Of a DNA stretch of 64,000 nt, positions 23,307 to 34,305 are shown in pieces (position 1 is the first letter of the stretch; every line of letters begins with the position of its first letter). Origin of the DNA: Otatea glauca (taxonomy: Eukaryota > Streptophyta > Magnoliopsida > Poales > Poaceae); the NCBI GenBank assembly GCA_036346275.1, contig CM070723.1, positions 32,990,176 through 33,054,175 on the forward strand. The letters run 5' to 3'. The notes beneath the pieces are model-generated. The model searched no databases, was not told the DNA's origin, and saw only the letters and a list, made by a program, of their open reading frames with translations. The translations under genes and the position numbers were made by a program.

Positions 23307-25100
23307 ATGGTATCAACCGGCAGATTCATCGCCACCTTTGTCTCCGGCCAGGCTTTTCGCTTCGGAAGCCTAGACTTCGTCGCTGCCATGCACGGAGAGC
23401 TTGTCCGCCTGGATGAAAACCAGATCCAATCTGGTACAACCCAAGACGAACCATCCCAGGTACATTGCTCTGACTTACCCGTAAAACCAGTCGGCGCCAT
23501 CAGGTACGGCGGTAGTTTTCGCGGCGTCTTTTCGATTGAAGGACAGAAGACTGATCTGCACCAAGAAGACCAAGAGGCCGCGGAAGAAAATCGTAAGCGT
23601 AAGGGCAAGGTGGTAAACGCTCGATCTCTTCGATCGCTGGGCCGCAATGTTCGCGAGGAGATCTTGCAGTCTAAGTTGGGAGCCAGACCGTTTTTCGAAC
23701 ACCGATGCAGAACGTCGTCGCCTCCAAGACGCTCCTTGACACACTAGACCCGATGATAGCATCGGACAGCCCAGCGGCCCCGATCGTGGCCCACATTAAA
23801 GCCATGGTGACGGCGGCAGCAATCCAGCAAACCCAGGAAAGACCGCCGGCGGACGAAGCACACTCGCGCTCTCACGCAGCCACTCGTGTCGCCAGTAGCC
23901 AGACTGCAACCAGTCGGAGCAATGGCAGTCGGCGCCACGCGCCGCTTACTGGAGACGCCCGACAAATCCTCGATCGTGACCTCCGCCAGAATCTCACGGC
24001 CAGGCGACGGGAGCGAGATGAGGAGGAAAAGCGCGGTCGCCGCGACGACTATGAGCATTTTGGCGTGAGGTACGATTGACGGAACGACCGCAGAACTCAT
24101 CACCGCCAGGGGATAAGCGACGACGAGGATCGAGTCATAAACTCACGACGCTGCACCCACCCCGTCCGCCAATCATCATCAAGACAAGATCGCCGCGATG
24201 GAGTCCTCCTCACCAAAGACGAAAAATCCATCGACGGATTCGGCGCGTTTACTCCTACACGCCGAGTGATATGGCCCAAGGGTTTCAACCCAAAGGGCAT
24301 CATAAAGTTCGACGGAGAGCGAGATCAGGAGGCTTGGTGAACCTTAGCGCTAAAGCACTGGGAAATCGCATATTATGGCAAACTATTTGCCAGTCAATCT
24401 CACCCCCCCCACTCAAGCATGGCTCACAGGGCTCCCTGCGAACTCGGTGGACTCCTGGAGTGATCTTTGCGATCAGTTCATTGCCAATTTCTAGGGGACT
24501 TACAAACGGCCTGGCACTCCGTGGGATCTATACCAACTGCACCAGAAGAAGGATGAGACGCTGAGGGATTTCATTCGGCGCTTCATGCAGAAGAAAAACA
24601 CTGTCAGGGACGTGTCCGAGGCGGTAGTGGTAGCGGCCTTCCAAAAAGGGGTAAGTGATCCTGGTTTAATAAAAAAGATGTCCAGGAAACCCCCGACTTC
24701 TGTGAAGGAAATGTTCGCATTAGCCGACTGCTATGCGATGGCCTCGGACGCCCTAGCCGAGCATCAGGAAGACCGCCCGCCGCAAAAGAGCAGAGGTGAC
24801 AAGCCGGAGTCATCAAAACACAAAGACAAGAAGCGGAAGGGTGAAGAACTGATAGAAACAACAGAGCATAATCGTCCCCGAGCCGCACGGAGGGAGGCGC
24901 CCGACTACAGCGCCGTCATGGAGGCGATTTGCCCTTTCCATCCCAAAGGAAAGCACGCAGCCAAGGACTGCTTCACTCTGAAGCGTTTTGTACGCGAGAG
25001 TCACCGGCAACCGGCCCCAGCCAAGGGTGAAGCCGCTCCTGCGGAAAAGAAGGATCTCTCGGACGAAGAAGACTTCCAGGAACCCGAGCAGGAGCTGAAC
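23307..25100 (+). pseudogene. Tat element gag
   Basis: Gag probably starts at MVSTGRFIATFVSG (23307). Open stretches are 23307-23747, 23705-24079 and 24585 onward. Between them, 24400-24600 holds the conserved gag core read across frames: SWSDLCDQFIANF, a stop, then TPWDLYQLHQKKDETL and FIRRFMQKKN. The C-terminal part (24585-25100) has the FQKGVSDPGLIKKM motif, a Lys-rich linker and a knuckle-like CPFHPKGKHAAKDC segment. At least two frameshifts and one stop disable it. Gag would form the particle that packages element RNA. Confidence 0.8.
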
Positions 25101-25900
25101 TACATCTACGAGGGCTCAACAGGATATGAGTCCAGGCGAAAGCAAAAACTTACCGCTCAGGAGATCAACGCGGTAGAACCAGCGACTCCTCAATATCTGA
25201 AATGGTCGGAGGTCCCGATCACCTTTGATCGAAGGGATCACCCCGGTCGGGTCCCACATCCGGGTAGGTTTCCTCTTGTACTTAACCCGGTCGTGCGCAG
25301 CGTGAAGCTCAAGATGGTCCTGATCGATGGCGAAAGTGGGCTCAACGTCCTATTCGCCAGGACATTCGATGACATGAACATCCTTCGCTCGAGTCGGCCA
25401 AGCACTCGGCCCTTCCATGGAGTGATCCCGGGCGCCCTCATTTCCCTTGGATGATTTCTCTTCCGTACGCTCGGTACCAAGGATAACTTCCGGACCGAAT
25501 ACATCAATTTCGAGGTAGCTAATTTCGAGACGGCGTATCACGCTATCTTGGGAAGGCCTGGGTTAGCCAGATTCATGGCCATACCTCATTACACCTACTC
25601 GGTATTGAAGATGCCAGGACCCAAAGGAGTCATCTCGCTCCGGGGTGACATCACGCAATCCTCTCAATGCAACCGGGAGAACCATGAGCTTGTCGAATTA
25701 AGCAAATATCCAGGCAAAAAACATCCAAGCCTAGGCTGCCACGCTCCAGGACGAAGGAGAAGTCCCATCAAGGAAGCAGGCCACCTCAGGAATCAAGCCT
25801 GGCGAAGGAACCAAAAGGATCATCCTTGACCCGTCTGACACGTCTAAAACGACCATGATCGGGACAGGGCTCGAGGACAAATAAGAAAGCGCGCTCATCA
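25101..25900 (+). pseudogene. Tat element aspartic protease region
   Basis: Continues the 24585 frame to a stop at 25452. The active-site region reads VLIDGESGLNVLFARTFDDM, where the family usually has DGGSSLN, so the flap-side Gly is replaced. The C-terminal block YHAILGRPGLARFMAIPHY lies in another frame at 25530-25590. Both reading-frame damage and the motif change argue against activity. Confidence 0.75.
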
Positions 25901-26100
25901 CCTTCCTCCAAGCAAACAAGGACACTTTTGCCCGAAGCCGCCGATATGCCAGCGCATTCAAGGAGGTGATCGAGCACTCTCTCCATGTTGATGAGAAGTC
26001 AAAACCCGTCAAACAAAAACTTCGGCGGTTTGCTCCGGATCGTCGGAACACCATAAAATAGGAAATCACGAAACTCCTAGCCGCAGGTTTTATCAAAGAA

Positions 26101-27366
26101 GTGTATCATCCTGATTGGTTAGCGAATCCTGTATTAGTTCAAAAGAAGAATAAAACTTGGCGCATGTGCGTTGATTATACCGATCTCAACAAGGCGTGCC
26201 CGAAGGATCCCTTTGGGCTGCCCCGAATCGATCAGGTGGTTGACTCGACCGCAGGTTGCAAAATTTTGAGCTTTCTTGACGCATATTCAGGCTATCGTCA
26301 GATCCGCCTAAAAGAAGAAGACCACATCAAAACCTTGTTCATCACGCCTTTCGAAGCTTACTGCTACACCACGATGGCGTTTGGGCTAAAGAACGCTGGT
26401 GCAACTTATCAGCGCGCGATACAACGGTGTTTTCACGCCCAGCTTGGGCGCAACGTGGAGGCGTATGTGGACGATGTTGTTGTAAAAATTCGGGAAAAGA
26501 AAGATCTTATCGTCGACCTTACCGAGACTTTCGAAAGTCTAAGGGCTTTCAGCATGAAGCTGAATCCTGAGAAATGTGTTTTCGGAGTTTCTTCGGGAAA
26601 ACTACTCGGATTCATCATATCACAGCGAGGCATTGAAGCAAACCCGGAGAAGGTCAAGGCCATATCAGATATGGAACCGCCGACTTGCCAAAGAGACGTT
26701 CAGAAGCTTACAGGGTGCATGGCCGCTCTAAGCAGGTTCATCTCCAGATTGGGTATGCGAGGTATGCCTTTCTTCAAACTGTTCAAGAAACAAGAAAAGT
26801 TCCAGTGGACGCTGGAAGTGCAACAAGCATTTGAAGATCTGAAGGACTTCCTGACGACACCTCCCATACTAGTCTCGCCGATGCCAGAAGAACCCCTATT
26901 ACTCTATATCGCGGCAATGACTCACGTAGTCAGTGCTGCGATCGTCGTGGAAAGGGAGGAAGCGGCTCATGTGCACAAAATCCAACACCCGATATACTTC
27001 ATCAGCGAAGTCCTAAGTGAATCCAAGGTACGGTATCCACAAGTACAGAAGCTATTATATGCCGTGCTCCTTACGTCTCACAAGCTTAAACATTACTTCC
27101 AAGAACATGCCATTTTGGCGGTCACCTCCTTCCCGATCGGAGATATACTTCACAACCAGGAGGCCACTGGGAGAAGTGCCAAATGGGCAGTTGAACTCAG
27201 GGCTTTTGACATTCAATTCAAACCCCGCACGGCCATCAAATCCCAAGCACTCGCGGACTTTATGGCCGAGTGGACGGAATTGCAGCACCCGGCGATTACT
27301 GAAGATCTCGAGTATTGGACGATGTACTTTGACGGATCCCTCATGCTCGTGGCGGGGCTGGTATAG
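26101..27366 (+). CDS. Tat element reverse transcriptase with RNase H (open but isolated)
   Basis: 421 codons without a stop. RT motifs in order: WRMCVDYTDLNKACPKDPFGLP, SFLDAYSGYRQIRL, TTMAFGLKNAGATYQR and the catalytic AYVDDVVVK (aspartates at 26470-26475). The connection region LGFIISQRGIEANPEKVKAI follows, then the gypsy RNase H (YAVLLTSHKLKHYF, QALADFMAEW). The frame ends just after entering the second RNase H (MYFDGS). The listed start is simply the first Met; in the element this is an internal part of the polyprotein, and the region before it (25900-26100) is out of frame. Confidence 0.88.
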   Translation: MYHPDWLANPVLVQKKNKTWRMCVDYTDLNKACPKDPFGLPRIDQVVDSTAGCKILSFLDAYSGYRQIRLKEEDHIKTLFITPFEAYCYTTMAFGLKNAGATYQRAIQRCFHAQLGRNVEAYVDDVVVKIREKKDLIVDLTETFESLRAFSMKLNPEKCVFGVSSGKLLGFIISQRGIEANPEKVKAISDMEPPTCQRDVQKLTGCMAALSRFISRLGMRGMPFFKLFKKQEKFQWTLEVQQAFEDLKDFLTTPPILVSPMPEEPLLLYIAAMTHVVSAAIVVEREEAAHVHKIQHPIYFISEVLSESKVRYPQVQKLLYAVLLTSHKLKHYFQEHAILAVTSFPIGDILHNQEATGRSAKWAVELRAFDIQFKPRTAIKSQALADFMAEWTELQHPAITEDLEYWTMYFDGSLMLVAGLV

Positions 27367-27660
27367 TGCTCATATCACCAAGTGGGAAAGATTGAGGTAT
27401 GTCCTCCAAATATTTTTCCCCGATCCAACAACGCCGCCGAGTATGAGGCACTCATTCACGGACTCAGACGCCATATCTCTCGGCATTCGACGATCGGGCG
27501 GTTCGCGGAGATTCAATGCTCGTGGTCAATCAAGTGCGTATGAATGGTCTTGTATTGAGGACAACATGGCAAAGATATTGCCAAGAAGTGCACAAGCTAG
27601 AAGGCAACTTCGATGGACTCGAGCTCGCTCATGTGCTTCGACGGGAGAATGAAGCGGTGA
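27290..27660 (+). pseudogene. Tat element second (archaeal-type) RNase H
   Basis: After TMYFDGS the frame shifts repeatedly, but the archaeal-type RNase H motifs can be followed: FDGS (first Asp), NNAAEYEALIHGLR near 27423-27470 (Glu), and a GDSMLVVNQV-like segment near 27500-27535. A second RNase H of this type between the gypsy RNase H and integrase is a known trait of Tat-lineage elements. At least three frame breaks are present. Confidence 0.75.
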
Positions 27661-27829
27661 TTTAATTAGCGAAGATGGGATCCTGCCGGTCCAAAGTACC
27701 GCGGGAATATTCGTAGAAGAAATTCATAAACCCACACCAAGGCCGCCAAAGTCGACAATCCGATAGAAAAGAAGAGGTAGAAGTCTTGGTGATCACCCCA
27801 GATTGGACAGCTCCGCACTGACTACTCCG

Positions 27830-28980
27830 ACGGAAGACAAGCTACCCGAGGATCGTGTCCAAGCCGAGCGGATCATGCGACGAAGCAAGAGTTATGTAGT
27901 CGTAAGAAAGGAAATCTACCAAAAGCTCTTCAGCATACCGCGACGATGCATATCGAACAAGAAGGAGAGATTTGCTCAAAGAAATTCACTCGAATTTGCG
28001 GGAATCATGCGCGCCGCCGACTCGGCGGAAAAGCCTATCGCCAAGGGTTCTTTTGGCCAACTGCTGTCACGAACGCGGAGGACATCGTCCGGACATGCGA
28101 AGGATGTCAATTTTTCGCACGTCAGATGAACAAGCCGGCGCAGGAATTACAGGCTATCCCGATTACATGGCCCTTTGCGGTGTGGGGGCTCGACATGGTG
28201 GGACCTTTGAAGAAGGCTCAAGGAGGCTATACTCATCTTTTCGTTGCTATTGATAAATTCACCAAATGGATTGAGGCTAAACCAGTCGCCACCATCACGG
28301 CGGCAAAGGCCAGAGAATTTTCTCACGAAATCGTGGTTAGATTTGGCATACCCAACCGAATCATCACGAATAACGACACTCAGTTCAGAGGCGAAGTATT
28401 TCAAGATTGGTGTGAGGAGCTGGGCATAAGAATTTGCTTCAGCGCTACCGCGCACTCAAGTAACGGACAAGTAGAGCGAGCCAATGGCATGATGCTCCAA
28501 GGCATAAAAGCGAGGATTTTCGATCGACTCAACCATATGCCACTCGGTGGGTCAAAGAACGCCTTGATGCTTTGGGGACTACGAACCACCCTCAGAGAGC
28601 AACCGGCACGCCTTTCTTTACGTATATGGTACGAAGCGGTCTTACCAATCGAAGTTAGAATTCGGATCCCCGCGGTTCGAGTAACGAAGAAGTTGCGCCG
28701 AAGACACCGGCTAGAAGATCTCGATGATTGGAAGAAGCAAGGACATCACAACAATCCGATCGCGAAATACCTCCAAGGATTACGACGTTATCATGGGCGC
28801 AACGTAAAGCCGCGCTTTCTCCAAAGGAGACCTAGTCCTAAGGAGGAATCAAAGATGCGAGCACAAACTCTCCCGAGTTGGGAGGGCCCTTACATCATCG
28901 ATGAAATAGTTTGTCCCGGAGCTTATAAACTTAAGCGAGAGGATGGGTCAGCAATCAGCAATACTTGGAATATAGAATAG
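27830..28980 (+). pseudogene. Tat element integrase (catalytic Asp replaced)
   Basis: The longest open part is 27946-28980 (344 codons). Zinc-finger cysteines appear in CEGCQFFARQ and the first catalytic Asp in WGLDMVGPLKKA. The second conserved site reads IITNNDTQF where the family has TDNGTQF, so the catalytic Asp is Asn. Both changes there (GAT to AAT, GGC to GAC) are G-to-A transitions. The Glu survives in NGQVERANG. The C-terminal region has LPSWEGPYIIDEIVCPGAYKL and ends close to the natural stop at 28978. Upstream of 27946 the frame is broken. Confidence 0.85.
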
Positions 28981-29252
28981 CTACGTCGCTTTTTTTGCTT
29001 AAGTCTTGTACTTCATTTAATCCTTTACTTAATAAAAGTTCGATTGAAAAGTCGTTTCATATAATTCCCTTTATAATTGTGAATTCGAGTGCTTCGTTTT
29101 ATGTTAAGGCTCAGGGACAAGATTCGTGAACCATATCCCTGAGCTCAATGGAGTCGATGAACAAAGATCACCACCAAACCACTCAAGACATGCACGTCCA
29201 CTCTCAATTCTTAATGGACATGAAGGATAAACAGGGAACAACTTTTACACCT

Positions 29253-31854
29253 TTAAAGGTCAAGAGTCTCTACAATTGACAAAGAAGTGTCCCTGACTTC
29301 CTCCCAGAGCTCGGCAGCCCGGTCTTCGTCAACATTGCGAGCGTAGCCTTCCCTAATGGCCTCCAGATCCACTCGGGGATAGAGGGACTTGGTGATAGCC
29401 AGGGTCTGGCTGGCACCGTCGGCCGCTGTCTCCTTCAGTAGGTTCTTGAGCGCCCCCGGGGCTTCCTTCAGCCGGACGACGACTTCGCTCCTGCTGAGTG
29501 GCCTCTCGCCACCTGGATGAAGCGAACTCAGCAGGGGGCTAGAAGCATCCTGGAGCTCAGCGCAGGAAGCCTCGAGAGCTTTAACCCTCTCGCCGAAGAC
29601 GGTGTATTGCGCCTGAGTTTTGACCTTATACTCTGCAAGACAAAGCGATTAGAGAAGATAGTAAAGGATCAAGCAAAAACTAGTCGGCCACCATACCTTC
29701 AAAGCACTTGTCGGCTTCGCAAGGATTCCTCCGCGGTTTTAAGTTTCCTTCGAGCCGCGACGCTTGAGTCCGGCCGAGCAAACACGTAAGATTGGCAAGT
29801 TAGTCGACTAAGCTTAAAAACAACGCTAAGCAACCCAAGAGATAGCTACCTCGAGAGAGCCGTGACATCTAGTTTCTCCCGCGCAGAGCGCTTTGTTCCG
29901 TCGCAACGCCCGAGCTCGGACCGGGGATCGCAGCTCGCCGCATGTTCGGCTTTGATGCGTTCTAGGTCGGCCTGTATTCCCGGCGGGTCCGAATCTCGGG
30001 AGCATCCTTTGAATGTACTCGGATTTTCACCAAGCGCCCCTATTCTCTATAATCATCATGACGAAAGGTAAGCGCATGAGAAAGGGCGGAAGTAGAGATA
30101 CGCAGCTCTCTGAGGAACGCCACCGGGCGGCATGTGCACAAGCCTTGGCATGGATGAAAAATCATCCTCTCTTTTGCTCCTCCTCCGGTCGTCCAAAGCT
30201 TCAAACCTTCGTCATCGACAAAGGCGGTATCTGTTATTAGTCGGGGGCGAGCAGGGGCTGGTGGGACTCGGTCAATCTCTTCAACCTCAGGGAACGAGGA
30301 GGGGCCGCTCAGAGCAACGGATCTGCTGCAGATGGCAAGGCGGCGGTGAGACGACGACGGAGGGCTGGGAAACACTTCGGCGCCAGAAGCGGTCTCTCCT
30401 GTCGAGGTATGAATTTCGAGTGACCCGACCTCAGCAGGGCCCCAGGCGGAAACCCGATAGGTGTATCAAGCGAAGGGTCCCTATGAAAAAGAATTGTCAG
30501 CGGGACCGAAGAATAAAAAGAAGGAGTCAACGGAGTAACAGACCTATTAGATTTCCTCATTCTCATCGGGGGCTTCCTGCGAATAGCAGGCCCACCCCCG
30601 GAAGAACCAACCGGACCGCCGCCGACTGGTGCCCCGGGCCTCTCTTGAAAACCCGAGTCCTTCGACTCGTATGCGCCGGAAGCTGTGCTCATCAGCGAGA
30701 GGAGTCGAAGGCGCTGGCGTTCGTGCGGGCGGATCCTGAATCTTGGGACCATCGACCGGGCGTCGGGGGCCCACAAGGTCATCAGACTGTATTTTCTTCC
30801 CCTTCTTCGCAGCGGGGCCACCCGCCGGAGATCGCATTCGGCGCTTCGGAGAGCAGCCTGGGCTAGGAGGCATTTTTGGAAGAGGAGGAACACTGAAGAA
30901 GGCGATGCGATCCTGGAAATAAAGATCAAGAGTTAGCATAACTTCAGAGAACGAGAAAACATAAAACTACCAACAGAATTCGTTTACCGCAGGAGGAGGG
31001 CGTGATATGTTGAAAGATTTCGGGCACTCGACGGATAAAATGTCGACGCTTGGGATAAAGAATTCTCCGGCCCTAGTGCATAACTTCTCCCTTGGCAAGG
31101 CGTCGGGCCGTTCCCGGGTCGGGTCATCTTCTCCCCTATAAGTTTAAACCTAGATGAACTCACTCCTTCAGAGGTGGACCCGCAGGCGAGGAAGTGGAGA
31201 GCCAAATCCACTCCTCAGAAGCCCGCTATCCTTCACTTTCCGATCAAGGCCAAGAGCTCTGACACTTGATCCAAGTCAAGAATCGGGTAGAACCCAGAAA
31301 TAGACACATTGGGGCGGTGCCCAGTGAACGGAGGCAAAGATGAATCGAGGTTGGCGCAGTAGAACCATTCCCGATGCCAGCCCTTATTGGAGGTCTTGAC
31401 AGGAATGGCAAAGTAGTCCTTCTTCAGCCCTTCCCGCAGCTGGAATCCAGCGCCCCCAATAACCTTGGGCTCGTTTTTGGAGGGATAGGGCTTCAGGAGA
31501 TAGAGGTGACGAAAGAGGTCGAAATGGGGGCTAATGCCCAGAAAAGCTTCACAAAGGTGAACAAAAAGGGAAATTTCAAGGATAGAATTGGGGTTTAGAT
31601 TCACCAATTCGATGTCATAAAAGAAAAGAAGGCCGCAAGAAAAGAAGCGATCGGAAGACCAAGGCGCGGTGGAAAAGGATTCAAAACCACCACCTCCTGA
31701 GCGGGAGTCGGGACGGATTCGCCGCGGCCGGCGAGCGGAGATCGGGCTGATCAGGCAGGATCCCGTCGTTCACCATGGATATCAGCTTCTCCTCAGTTGT
31801 GGTCGAGGTCGTCCAATCTTGTGGTGAAGGTGGAGAAGAAGTAGAGGAAGACAT
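29253..31854 (-). pseudogene. Antisense spliced gene of the Tat element (putative gypsy-type transposon domain, PF04195-like)
   Basis: Starts MSSSTSSPPSPQDWTTST at 31854 on the minus strand. The best domain is open at 31233-31607: ISLFVHLCEAFLGISPHFDLF, LYLLKPYPSKNEPKVIGG, KTSNKGWHREWFYCANL. This is the domain often annotated in grasses as putative gypsy-type transposon. Introns with canonical ends are visible on the minus strand: GT at about 30990 to AG at about 30918, and GT at about 29697 to AG at about 29638. The likely stop is TAA at 29255-29253 after SIVETLDL. A TTTAAAAA TATA-like box lies near 31992-32000. Frameshifts between 31607 and 31750 and elsewhere break it. Function unknown. 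It is transposon cargo, not a host gene. Confidence 0.75.
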
Positions 31855-32396
31855 TCTTGCAGAAAGAATAACGATGACTTGAGAAGACAAGAACGGCAAG
31901 GGTTAAACCTCGTGGCGGAGAGCTCAGAGAGACGAGAGGATGAAAGGAGAAAAAGCTCGACGGAAAGAAGAACTGTCGAGCGTCGTACGACCCAGTTTTT
32001 AAAGAAAGGAACAGTAAGGTCTCTGCCGAATCGGTGGGAAAAGGCTGCGAAACGTCTCAACCCTTCAGATTCCTCATAAATGATCTGTAGGCCTGTTGCC
32101 TCGACTTACGGGATTGACAGGATTTGACCGGATCACGTTGAAATCACGTCACCCTCATGATAGGGCTCGTTTCCCACTTACCGTAATAAACGGAATGTGG
32201 ATGGTTTTCCAACTTGAATAAAAACTTATCTTCTTACGGTACGCCCCACGTTGGGCCCTTGGGTGGTTACCGCATGACGGAATCATGTACCGCAAGGCGT
32301 GAGCCCAAACGGGTATGGGTCCATGGGCGTGCTCCACGAGAGCTAAGAATGCCGTACATCGTTTTGAACGAGTACAGACGCCTTTCGGATCTAAAA

Positions 32397-32710
32397 GTGA
32401 TGCGCTCCAAGAGAGCCTAAGCCATATCCGACATCAGTCGGGAAAGGGTATCACTCGGCCAAGAGCCACGTAAGTGATGCGCTCCAAGAGAGCCTAAGCC
32501 ATATCCGACATCAGTCGGGAAAGGGTATCACTCGGCCAAGAGCCACATAAGTGATGCGCTCCAAGAGAGCCTAAGCCATATACGACATCAGTCGGGAAAA
32601 GGTATCACTTGGTCAAGAGCCATATAAGTAATATGCTCCATGAGAGCACTAAACCATGTCCGACATCAGTCGGGAAAGGGTATCACTCGGCCAAGAGCTA
32701 TGCAAGTGAA
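32397..32710 (+). repeat. 77-bp tandem repeat, about four copies
   Basis: The start TGCGCTCCAAGAGAGCC recurs at 32401, 32478 and 32555, exactly 77 bp apart. A diverged fourth copy (TGCTCCATGAGAGCAC) begins near 32633. Each unit contains GACATCAGTCGGGAAA and ATCACTCGGCCAAGAGC. Such arrays in the 3' region of Tat-lineage elements are known precursors of satellite DNA. A degenerate further unit can be traced at 32838-32890. Confidence 0.9.
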
Positions 32711-33056
32711 ATCACACCAAGAAAGCCTAAGCTGCGTCCTAAGGGCGTAGGTATCGAGCGGCTACGAATCAGAAAGGCCTTGTTACGTTCCAAGATTAGA
32801 AGCTTTAATTTGTGAAACTCAGATATTGAATCGGCTGGTCAAGGGCCACGAAGTGCTCCAAGTCGAGCCTAAGCTATGTCTGCGGCAGATAGACGCCTAC
32901 TTTCGGGATAAAGTAACGCACAAGGTCTAAAACGCCCAAGAGCGGGACTAGTACATGATCAAAAGATAGACGAGAGACTTTCCTACAAAAGGTATTTCTT
33001 TATTATGTACAGTAATTTTCCAGGCATTATGCCTGAGAAATCAGATCTGAGAGAAA

Positions 33057-33269
33057 TTACACCTCCCCGCGGCGCGCCCGGCCAAGCGCTTCAACGAGAG
33101 GAATCCTAGCCCTGCTAAGGGCAGGGACGCCCCTGATGAGAACATTGATGGCCTCGCGATCGCGCCTCTTCGCTGATTCCTCCAGCTGTTCATCAAAGGC
33201 TCGGTCGAACTCCTCCCAGCGCTTGACCAGCCTAGGATCCACCTCAGCGTAATGGTACCACTGAGGCAT
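33057..33269 (-). CDS. Small antisense ORF (70 codons) with own promoter and polyA signal, unknown function
   Basis: An intact minus-strand ORF starting MPQWYHYAEVDPRLVKRWEE and ending ALGRARRGEV; highly charged, probably helical. A TATA box (TATAAAA, 33352-33346) lies about 80 bp upstream of the ATG, leaving a leader of about 50 nt. AATAAA lies at 33004-32999, about 55 bp after the stop. The arrangement looks like a compact transcription unit within the Tat element, antisense to it. I do not recognise the protein. It is undamaged although the surrounding coding sequence is broken. Confidence 0.45.
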   Translation of the reverse strand: MPQWYHYAEVDPRLVKRWEEFDRAFDEQLEESAKRRDREAINVLIRGVPALSRARIPLVEALGRARRGEV

Positions 33270-33345
33270 GATGGAGGCAGGAGCTAGAAGTAAAAAAAAT
33301 GGAGAGTGAAAGGCGTTGAAATACGTTTTGAAGCGTTGGTGCGGC

Positions 33346-33352
33346 TTTTATA
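33346..33352 (-). promoter_or_regulatory. TATA box of the small antisense gene
   Basis: Minus strand CGCCTATAAAAGCCGC; canonical spacing to the ATG at 33269. Confidence 0.5.
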
Positions 33353-33752
33353 GGCGATTTTGATAAAATTGGAATGAGTGCCAAGAGATTAAGCGTCGCG
33401 AGCTGAAGGGATTTAAAAATTAATGCGATTCCAGAAGACGAAGGGTTCCATTCAGCAGACCGAGTTGGCGCAGGAAAACAAGACGACCTCGAAGACCGCC
33501 CCGATGATTGTTGTAATGATCATTAAAAGCTTCGGGCGGGAAAAATATCAAATCTACATTTTTATGACACAAAAGGAGTTTGCGGTTGTTTTGATAAAGA
33601 CTTCCCGATAAAGGGTTGTACTTAAGAAAAGCAAGGGTCAAGATCTATAATCGAGTTCTTCATAATTCGCCTGAGGTAGAAAGAAGATTTTCGATTGGAT
33701 AAGAAAACCAGTTGGGATTTCAGCGAGAGTTCGAGGTAAGCGATCGGATCAT

Positions 33753-33769
33753 GAAGCACTCGGGGCTCT
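33753..33769 (+). other. Tat element polypurine tract region
   Basis: GAAGCACTCGGGGCTCT precedes the 3' LTR. CTCGGGG-type tracts are usual for this group of gypsy elements. Confidence 0.7.
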
Positions 33770-34305
33770 TGTGGAATATAAGAACCCGGTACCCTCATGA
33801 CAAGCCCAAGAGGAAGGCCTGTAAGATACTCCCGCGTCAGCCCATTGCGTGCAAGGGGACATATCCTAAAGGAAGTTGAACTTATATTTAGATATGATAG
33901 ATACGGTTGCAATCCGAGTCGTTAATAGGGTAGATAAAGGTGTAAACTCTATCCTGTAACCGACTAGAATCTTGTAAAACGATTAGAATCTCTTAACCGA
34001 TCAGGACTCTGTAAGCCACCCCACCCCCGCTATATAAGGGAGAGGGCGGGCAACGACAGAGGGATCTGATCACCCAAGCATAGAACGATCAAGCCATAGA
34101 GCATAGAACACCTCATATCGCCCAGAGTATATTGTGCTTTGAGCGACCCCAGATCCAAGAGATCCATATAATCCCAGCACACAGGATTAGGGTATTATCT
34201 CCTCTGCGAGAGTTTGAACCTGTATAAACCCTTGTCTTGTGTGACCTTCGAGTTTGAGATCGAGCGCCTACCCCATAAATTCATTGCCGACAACAAAAGT
34301 CGACA
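33770..34305 (+). repeat. Tat element 3' LTR
   Basis: 536 bp, matching 22715-23256, ending GTCGACA. TATATAA at 34031-34037. Confidence 0.93.

Larger units (their letters stand above)
28990..33769. other. Tat element long 3' region
   Basis: About 4.8 kb between integrase and the 3' LTR. No plus-strand gene is visible. The region carries the antisense spliced gene (29253-31854), a 77-bp tandem repeat (32397-32710) and a tiny antisense gene (33057-33269). The short stretches between these hold no recognisable feature. Confidence 0.8.
22715..34305 (+). mobile_element. Ty3/gypsy LTR retrotransposon, Tat lineage, with antisense genes
   Basis: An 11591-bp element with LTRs of 542 and 536 bp (TGTGGAATATAAG...GTCGACA). 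The flanks are ATGCC (22710-22714) and GTGCC (34306-34310), a 5-bp duplication with one mismatch. Plus-strand order is gag, protease, RT, RNase H, a second archaeal-type RNase H, and integrase. The extra RNase H and the long 3' region with an antisense gene mark the Tat lineage. Coding sequence has frameshifts and stops, and integrase has a D-to-N change, so the copy is inactive. LTRs differ at roughly fifteen positions by eye. Confidence 0.9.

Noticed and set aside
31233..31607. The 124-codon antisense frame as a host gene
   Set aside because: It lies between the integrase and 3' LTR of the Tat element, and its domain is one found in gypsy-type elements.
32397..32710. Regular 77-bp repeats as a CRISPR array
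   Set aside because: The whole 77-bp unit repeats with no variable spacers, and the context is a plant retrotransposon tail.
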